DNA of 64,000 bases from an uncultured Bacteroides sp. (lineage in GTDB: Bacteria; Bacteroidota; Bacteroidia; Bacteroidales; Bacteroidaceae): NCBI RefSeq assembly GCF_963675905.1, contig NZ_OY780936.1, positions 4,039,946 to 4,103,945 of the forward strand, read 5' to 3'. Under the pieces are notes generated by a model. It saw only the letters and a list, made by a program, of their open reading frames with translations, was not told where the DNA came from and searched no databases. Both the position numbers and the translations under genes were made by a program. The stretch's first letter is position 1. Each line of letters opens with the position of its first letter. Positions 55,058-61,180 of the stretch are shown piece by piece.

Positions 55058-56647
55058 ATGAAAAGGTGTTTGTTTGTAGTTATGTTTGTGGTAAGCCTCT
55101 GCCCAAATCTTTTGGGCAGAGGCTGCCCTCTATCTGGAGAGACAATAAAAATTGCAGTATTATCGGATGTTCATATGCAGGATACATCTTATGTTCGTTC
55201 CATGGATGCCCAACTACATTCCACCCGTCTGTTTAATGAAAACTATTTTGCCTTTATCTCTGCGCTAGACGATATTGCAAAGAGAAATATACATTATGTT
55301 CTTTTGCCAGGTGACCAGACTGACGATGGACAATTGATAAATGTGCGTAAGGTTCGTGAAATACTCGATTCTTACTCTGTCCGCTACAATATGCACTTTT
55401 TTATGATGACCGGCAATCATGATCCGGCACGCCCTTTCTCTAATAATGACCAAGGAGAAATGAAAAAGCTGGGTTATAATGAAATACATAACGAATGGGC
55501 TTCTTTTGGATTTTACCCGCAAAAAGAGTATCAGTTTTGGGCAACCCCGTTCAGCACATATACTTATGAAAACTATACCTATGATGAGGCTGCTAAACAA
55601 GCAGACTGGAGCAAGCGGACTTATGCTTTTGAAAATAAAAAGCCGGCGATTCAAGATGGGAGCTATCTGGTAGAACCGGTAAAAGGATTGTGGTTATTGG
55701 CTATTGATGCTTCTGTATACTATCCGCAGACAACTGAAGGCGATAGCATTCTCACTTTTGAAGGAGCCAGATCTGTTTATAATGAAGGGTTTAAAGCCAA
55801 ACCTTATCTCTTTCCTTGGATAACTAAGGTGGCAGCTCAGGCTAAAAAGTATGGAAAAAAGCTGGTGACTTTCAGCCATTTCCCGATGGCCGATTATAAT
55901 GATGGGGTAGCCCAGTATATTCCCGATATTGCTGCACCGGGTAAGTTCGATATGTATCGCTTCCCGAATTCTGCTATGGCCCAACTCCTGGCAGATGCCG
56001 GAATTACTCTTCATCTGGGTGGACACATGCACATGAATGATGAACAAGTATCAGTTTCAAAGAAAGGAAATCGTCTTTTAAATATTCAGGTTCCTTCTAC
56101 AGCCGGTTATGTGCCTGGATATAAAATTCTTAAGCTGAATAATGGAACAGTTGAGGCTGAGACTATTTCTTTGGATACTGTAAAAGGATTTAATAGTTTT
56201 TTCTCACGTTATAGGGCAGAGCATGATTCTTTGCAGCGAGCAGGCAAACAACCTTTATGGGACGAATCAATTCTAAACTCAAAGAACTATCGTCAATTCT
56301 GCGAAGCTCATTTAAGAGAGCTCACTCGTCTGCGTTATCTCCCTAACGATTTTAAACCGATGGCAAAGGAACGTTTTGCTTCAATGAAAGCTTCAGAACT
56401 ATTTGCTTATGCGAATATAAAAAGCACTCCTAAATCTGCAGATTGGACAGGCTTCGATATGCTGGTAGATTTCTATAAACTCCGTTTTGGTGGTAAACTG
56501 GCTCTGAAGGATATAGATTCCGGTAGGCTGAAACAGTATAAAGAAATATCCTGTAAGGTAGTTCAGAAAAAGTCCTCAACAGATTTCGATAAGTTTATGG
56601 TTAGTTTCTGTCGCATCTTTCTGGCACAAATGGAAGATGGAAAATGA
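55058..56647 (+). CDS. Exported calcineurin-like metallophosphoesterase
   Basis: A 529-residue protein with a signal peptide (about 1-28). Metal-ligand motifs are in order: 'VLSDVHMQD' (Asp, His), 'LLPGDQTDDGQ' (Asp), 'MTGNHDPARPF' (Asn, His), 'VTFSHFPMADY' (His) and 'HLGGHMHMND' (His x2). This type hydrolyses phosphodiesters or monoesters outside the cytosol. Oddly, the codons for the signal peptide contain a perfect 14-bp hairpin (55094-55124). Last gene of the operon that starts with the GH89/GH92 remnant; the substrate is unknown. Confidence 0.88.
   Translation: MKRCLFVVMFVVSLCPNLLGRGCPLSGETIKIAVLSDVHMQDTSYVRSMDAQLHSTRLFNENYFAFISALDDIAKRNIHYVLLPGDQTDDGQLINVRKVREILDSYSVRYNMHFFMMTGNHDPARPFSNNDQGEMKKLGYNEIHNEWASFGFYPQKEYQFWATPFSTYTYENYTYDEAAKQADWSKRTYAFENKKPAIQDGSYLVEPVKGLWLLAIDASVYYPQTTEGDSILTFEGARSVYNEGFKAKPYLFPWITKVAAQAKKYGKKLVTFSHFPMADYNDGVAQYIPDIAAPGKFDMYRFPNSAMAQLLADAGITLHLGGHMHMNDEQVSVSKKGNRLLNIQVPSTAGYVPGYKILKLNNGTVEAETISLDTVKGFNSFFSRYRAEHDSLQRAGKQPLWDESILNSKNYRQFCEAHLRELTRLRYLPNDFKPMAKERFASMKASELFAYANIKSTPKSADWTGFDMLVDFYKLRFGGKLALKDIDSGRLKQYKEISCKVVQKKSSTDFDKFMVSFCRIFLAQMEDGK
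55094..55124 (+). promoter_or_regulatory. Strong hairpin inside a signal-peptide coding region
   Basis: AGCCTCTGCCCAAA (55094-55107) and TTTGGGCAGAGGCT (55111-55124) form a perfect 14-bp stem with a 3-nt loop, 36 nt after the start codon of the phosphoesterase. No T-run follows. It could slow translation or act as a processing or pausing site; it could also be chance. Confidence 0.55.
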
Positions 56648-56734
56648 TATAACAATATCCACTTCACTATAAGGTTAACAAACTGTGCTAAATCTTCTAT
56701 AGTATAAATCAAACTATTTAACTCATCTGAGTCT

Positions 56735-56770
56735 AAAACTATATAATATATGTACATATAATATAGTTTT
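56735..56770 (+). terminator. Inverted repeat after the phosphoesterase
   Basis: AAAACTATAT (56735-56744) is inverted as ATATAGTTTT (56761-56770), with an AT-rich core that can also pair; TTCTTCTTTATT follows. It is the probable end of the upstream operon. Confidence 0.5.
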
Positions 56771-56813
56771 CTTATCATTCTTCTTCTTTATTGAGCATAT
56801 ATTAAGATTGTCC

Positions 56814-56887
56814 TGTACAAAAGAATTAATTCTTCTGTACAGAACAATCTTTTCTTTTGTACAAAAGAATGCAATCTTTTGTACAAG
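56814..56887. repeat. TGTACAAAA palindrome array
   Basis: TGTACAAAAGAATTAATTC with its inverted partner TTCTGTACA (56814-56841), the perfect palindrome TTCTTTTGTACAAAAGAA (56852-56869) and a further TCTTTTGTACAAG (56875-56887) lie within 74 nt. The same word is found at 20429-20456. It occupies the 375-nt spacer between two operons. Confidence 0.75.
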
Positions 56888-56967
56888 ATAATATTAATTA
56901 TTCTAGATGAGTTAAAATTGTATTATGAATTGATAAATAATGCACGGATTTATTTTTTGGAAATATA

Positions 56968-56975
56968 TACATTTG
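56968..56975 (+). promoter_or_regulatory. -7 box of the mannan operon
   Basis: TACATTTG matches the -7 consensus 48 nt before the GH5 ATG. No -33 TTTG is at the right distance. Confidence 0.45.
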
Positions 56976-57022
56976 CAACTGTGTAAAAATGAAAAGCTGT
57001 TATACCTTAAATTTTAAATAGT

Positions 57023-58309
57023 ATGAAATATATCTTGTCTCTCTTCCTATTGCTTTTTTCTTTTATAGGATATTCCTCTGCTCAAAGCAAGTCTTCTTTT
57101 ATTCATGTAGAAAAAGGTCGTTTTATGCTGAACGGTTCACCTTATTATTATATAGGTACTAATTTCTGGTATGGAGCCATTCTTGGTTCTGAAGGTGAAG
57201 GTGGAAATCGGGCACGATTGAATAAAGAACTCGATTATTTAAAATCAATAGGTATTAATAATCTTAGGGTATTGGTTGGAGCTGATGGTGAGAATGGCAT
57301 CAGATCTAAAGTAGAACCAACCCTGCAAAAATCGCCGGGAGTATATAATGATACTATATTAGCCGGACTGGATTATTTATTATATCAAATGGGGAAACGA
57401 AAAATGTATGCCGTTCTTTATTTGAATAATTCATGGGAGTGGACCGGCGGATACTCACAATATCTTCAATGGGCCGGTTATGGCAAGGCTCCTGTTCCGG
57501 CAATTGACGGATGGCCTGCATACATGGCTTTTGTGAAGCAGTTCCCAAAGTCTGATTCTGCAAAAAAGCTATTTCATAATTATGTAAATGATATCATTGG
57601 CAGAACAAATCGCTATACAAAGAAAAAATATGTAAATGATCCGTATATCATGTCCTGGCAGATAGGAAATGAGCCACGTGCTTTTGCAGATGAAAATAAA
57701 GAACCCTTTGCACTATGGATTGCCGACGTGGCAGCCCAGATAAAAAGTCTGGATAAAAACCACATGGTATCTACCGGAAGCGAAGGAAAGCATGGATGCG
57801 AACAGGATATTAACCTTTTTGAAAGAATTCATGCCGATAAGAATGTAGATTATATGAATATACACCTTTGGCCTTATAACTGGAGCTGGGTAACAAAAGA
57901 TAGTCTTTCCGAAAAACTCCAGTCGGCTAAAGAAAAAACAAAGAAATATATATTCGAACATCTGGCAATAGCTAAAAAACATCACAAACCTGTGGTGATG
58001 GAAGAATTTGGATTTCCTCGCGATGGCTTTAAGTTCTCCAAAGAAAGCACAACCAACTCTCGTGATTCATTTTATAAATACGTATTCGAGCTGATTATTG
58101 CAGATAAGAAAGCCGGAGGTCCTTTTGCCGGATGTAATTTCTGGGGATGGGGAGGCTTCGCCAATCCTTCAAAGGAACATATTTACTGGCAAAAAGGAGA
58201 CGATTACTGTGGCGATCCGGCTCAGGAAGAACAAGGACTGAACTCTGTTTTTGCATCAGATAAATCGACAGTGAAAATAATTAAAGAGTCAGTCCTGAAA
58301 TTTAAATAA
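57023..58309 (+). CDS. GH5 beta-mannanase (subfamily 7-like)
   Basis: A 428-residue exported glycosidase with a signal peptide (about 1-20). The (beta/alpha)8 domain starts 'FMLNGSPYYYIGTNFWYGAI'. The acid/base Glu is in 'MSWQIGNEPRAFADE', the substrate loop in 'MNIHLWPYNWSWV', and the nucleophile Glu in 'VVMEEFGFPRDG'. These are the patterns of GH5_7 mannanases, which cut beta-1,4-mannan chains. First gene of a three-gene operon with GH27 and CE7. Confidence 0.88.
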   Translation: MKYILSLFLLLFSFIGYSSAQSKSSFIHVEKGRFMLNGSPYYYIGTNFWYGAILGSEGEGGNRARLNKELDYLKSIGINNLRVLVGADGENGIRSKVEPTLQKSPGVYNDTILAGLDYLLYQMGKRKMYAVLYLNNSWEWTGGYSQYLQWAGYGKAPVPAIDGWPAYMAFVKQFPKSDSAKKLFHNYVNDIIGRTNRYTKKKYVNDPYIMSWQIGNEPRAFADENKEPFALWIADVAAQIKSLDKNHMVSTGSEGKHGCEQDINLFERIHADKNVDYMNIHLWPYNWSWVTKDSLSEKLQSAKEKTKKYIFEHLAIAKKHHKPVVMEEFGFPRDGFKFSKESTTNSRDSFYKYVFELIIADKKAGGPFAGCNFWGWGGFANPSKEHIYWQKGDDYCGDPAQEEQGLNSVFASDKSTVKIIKESVLKFK

Positions 58310-58335
58310 CCAATAATTTGTAAATCTGATAAATA

Positions 58336-59550
58336 ATGAAAAAGTATTTTCTTTTATTCTCTCTTTTCTGTTTCTCTTGTCTAAGTTCTGTGAAAGCACA
58401 GAAGTATGAGGAACTGGCAAAGACTCCTCCTATGGGATGGAATAGCTGGAATAAATTTGCCTGCGATATCAATGAAGAAATTATTCGCGGAGTTGCCGAC
58501 AAGATGGTTGAATCCGGACTGCGCGATGCAGGATATATTTATTTAAACTTGGACGATTGCTGGCATGGCAAACGTGATAGTCTGGGATTTATTACTGCCG
58601 ATCCGGTTAAATTCCCTTCGGGCATTAAAGCTTTAGCCGATTATATTCACTCTAAAGGTTTAAAAATTGGTATCTATTCGGATGCGGGTAGACAAACTTG
58701 CGGTGGTCGTCCGGGAAGTCTTGGTCACGAATATCAGGATGCACTAACTTATGCAAAATGGGGAATAGATTATCTGAAATATGACTGGTGCAATACCGAA
58801 GATGTAAATCCGATAGGTGCTTATAACCTGATGAAGGATGCTCTTCGCGCTGCCGGACGTCCTATCTTGTTCAGCATGTGCGAATGGGGAAATAGTAAAC
58901 CATGGACATGGGCAAAAGATACCGGACACATGTGGCGTACTACCGGTGATATTTTTAATTGCTTCGATTGTGTAGATGAACATCCGGGATGGAAAGCCTT
59001 TGGTGTATTACAGATTCTGGATATGCAGGAAGGGCTTCGTAAATATGCCGGTCCCGGACATTGGAACGATCCGGATATGCTGGAAGTTGGTAACGGACAA
59101 AAAGTAAATCAGGATCGTGCGCATTTCTCTATGTGGTGCATGCTTGCAGCTCCGTTGATTTTAGGAAATGATATTCGTAATATGTCCGACGAAACAAAAG
59201 CAATCATCATGAATAGAGATGTAATTGCTATTGATCAGGATACTCTTGGCGTTCAAGGTTTGAAGGTTGCTTCACAAGATGGAATTGAAGTTTGGTTTAA
59301 ACCACTTGCCGGAGGCGACTGGGCATTCTGCATGCTCAATCGTTCCAATGAAGATAAGGAATATGAAATCAATTGGCAGAAATTTAATTTTGATGATGAA
59401 GTTTCTAAACGTTCCACTAATTTTCATAATACCACCTATGTAATAAAGAATTTGTGGACAAAAAAAGTTGAAGGAAGTACCAAAAAAGATAAAAAAGTAT
59501 CAGTTCCGGCTCAGGATGTACTATTATACAGATTATCCATTGCAAAATAA
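58336..59550 (+). CDS. GH27 alpha-galactosidase
   Basis: A 404-residue exported enzyme (signal peptide about 1-22) removing alpha-1,6-galactose side chains. 'TPPMGWNSWNKFACDINEE' opens the catalytic domain, the nucleophile Asp is in 'DYLKYDWCNTED', and the acid/base Asp in 'MWRTTGDIFN'. A C-terminal beta domain follows. It begins 26 nt after the GH5 gene, which suits joint breakdown of galactomannan. Confidence 0.93.
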   Translation: MKKYFLLFSLFCFSCLSSVKAQKYEELAKTPPMGWNSWNKFACDINEEIIRGVADKMVESGLRDAGYIYLNLDDCWHGKRDSLGFITADPVKFPSGIKALADYIHSKGLKIGIYSDAGRQTCGGRPGSLGHEYQDALTYAKWGIDYLKYDWCNTEDVNPIGAYNLMKDALRAAGRPILFSMCEWGNSKPWTWAKDTGHMWRTTGDIFNCFDCVDEHPGWKAFGVLQILDMQEGLRKYAGPGHWNDPDMLEVGNGQKVNQDRAHFSMWCMLAAPLILGNDIRNMSDETKAIIMNRDVIAIDQDTLGVQGLKVASQDGIEVWFKPLAGGDWAFCMLNRSNEDKEYEINWQKFNFDDEVSKRSTNFHNTTYVIKNLWTKKVEGSTKKDKKVSVPAQDVLLYRLSIAK

Positions 59551-59558
59551 AGAATATC

Positions 59559-60851
59559 ATGTTTTTAAATAATATAAGGAAAGGTTTGGTTTGTTTGTTT
59601 TTGGTCAGTCTCTCAATCTCTTTATCTGCTCAGGCAGATAAAGAGTTAGGGGGCTTATCTTATAAGGTTAAGCAAGCAAACGATTGGGTATTTTATTCAC
59701 CTCAGAATCCTGAAATACAGATTCTAGTGAAGAATACCAGGAACGATGCAGCAAAAGCTACACTAAATCTGCAAATAACTACAGATGATTTCAAACCAGT
59801 ACATCGGTTTGCACAATCTCTCTCTCTCAGTAAAGGTGATTCTATAGAGGCCGATTTCTCTTTTTCTGTTCCTGCACCAGGTTTTTACCGCTGTACAGTA
59901 ACTCAGGAAGTTGATGGAGTTGTTAATGAAGTTAAGAAGTTCAATATTGGTTATGAACCGGAATATATTTTCTCTTTACCCGATAATAAACCCGATTTGC
60001 GTAAATTCTGGGATGAAAGTCTGGCTGAGCTGGCTAAGGTTGCGCCTGAATATAAACTAACTCTGATCCCCGATTCTTCAACTAATCAGCGTAAATTATA
60101 TAAGGTAAGTATGAAGTCTTTTGGAGGTGTGGAAATCTCCGGATATTATTGTGCTCCGGTAAAAAAAGGAAAATATCCGGCAATCATTAGTTACATGGGC
60201 TATGGTTCCAAACCTTGGTCACCAAAGCCTAACGATAATCCCGGTTTTGTAGAATTTGTGTTATCAGTTCGCGGACAGGGATTGCAACAACCAACCAATA
60301 TTTATGGAGACTGGATTACTTATGGAATGCAGTCGAAAGAAGATTATTACTACCGTGGTGCTTTTATGGATTTGGTTCGTGCGATCGACTTTGTTGCTTC
60401 TCGTCCCGAAGTAAATACAAAAAATATCTTTGCAGAAGGAGGTAGTCAGGGTGGTGCATTCACAATGGCAGCTTGTGCACTCGATCATCGTATTGCAGCA
60501 GCAGCTCCCTTTATTCCTTTCCTTTCAGATTATCCCGATTATTTTAAGATTGTTCATTGGCCGGGTGATGCGGTTAAAGCAGCTTTGGCAAAACAGTCAT
60601 CAATAAGTGAAACCCAGTTGTATGATATGCTATCTTATTTTGATATAAAGAATCTGGCAGGTTGGATTAAGTGCCCTATAATAATGGCTTCAGGCTTGCA
60701 GGATGAAGTTTGTCCCCCTCATACAAATTTCTCTGGTTATAATCGTATCAGTACTGAAAAAGAATACATTATTAATCCCACCTATGGGCATGATGTACCT
60801 TCTTCTTGGTGGAATATTCGTATGGAATTCTTTAAAAGGCATATGAGATAA
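59559..60851 (+). CDS. CE7-type acetylesterase
   Basis: A 430-residue exported esterase with a signal peptide (about 1-24), an N-terminal beta-sandwich, and an alpha/beta-hydrolase domain. Hallmarks of CE7/AXE1 are 'SVRGQGLQQPTN' (the RGQ motif), nucleophile Ser in 'EGGSQGGAFTMA', Asp in 'SGLQDEVCPP' and His in 'PTYGHDVPS'. It removes acetyl groups from sugars or polysaccharides, here most likely from mannan. It starts 8 nt after GH27 in the same operon. Confidence 0.9.
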   Translation: MFLNNIRKGLVCLFLVSLSISLSAQADKELGGLSYKVKQANDWVFYSPQNPEIQILVKNTRNDAAKATLNLQITTDDFKPVHRFAQSLSLSKGDSIEADFSFSVPAPGFYRCTVTQEVDGVVNEVKKFNIGYEPEYIFSLPDNKPDLRKFWDESLAELAKVAPEYKLTLIPDSSTNQRKLYKVSMKSFGGVEISGYYCAPVKKGKYPAIISYMGYGSKPWSPKPNDNPGFVEFVLSVRGQGLQQPTNIYGDWITYGMQSKEDYYYRGAFMDLVRAIDFVASRPEVNTKNIFAEGGSQGGAFTMAACALDHRIAAAAPFIPFLSDYPDYFKIVHWPGDAVKAALAKQSSISETQLYDMLSYFDIKNLAGWIKCPIIMASGLQDEVCPPHTNFSGYNRISTEKEYIINPTYGHDVPSSWWNIRMEFFKRHMR

Positions 60852-61117
60852 TTAAGAATTGATAACATTATTGTTATAAAGTTCTTATAAATTCATGAAA
60901 TGAAACATATATATACCTTATTGAAAACAAAATATATCCTTGTCGCTCTTATGAATACTATATTTTTGTATCAACTCTTAAGGTAAGAATGTTATCATGT
61001 AATGAAACTTCATGCTTTATCTATATGATAAAAAAAGGCTAAAGTTGAAATTATTTTTAAGAAATATCAAAAAATAAGCGAATAGATAAAATAGTATTAT
61101 TTTAAGATAAAATTGCA
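60852..61117. other. AT-rich spacer before the SusC gene
   Basis: No gene is visible. Only a weak hairpin (ATAAC/GTTAT near 60863-60878) follows the CE7 stop; the SusC promoter lies at the far end. Confidence 0.5.
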
Positions 61118-61149
61118 TTTGTAGTGAATTTGCTTAATAAATACTTTTG
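61118..61149 (+). promoter_or_regulatory. Promoter of the SusC-like gene
   Basis: TTTG (61118-61121) and TACTTTTG (61142-61149), spaced by 20 nt, match the Bacteroidetes promoter; the ATG follows at 61181. The receptor therefore seems to have its own promoter. Confidence 0.7.
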
Positions 61150-61180
61150 TATTCATATATTATAAATCTAATTATCAGTT

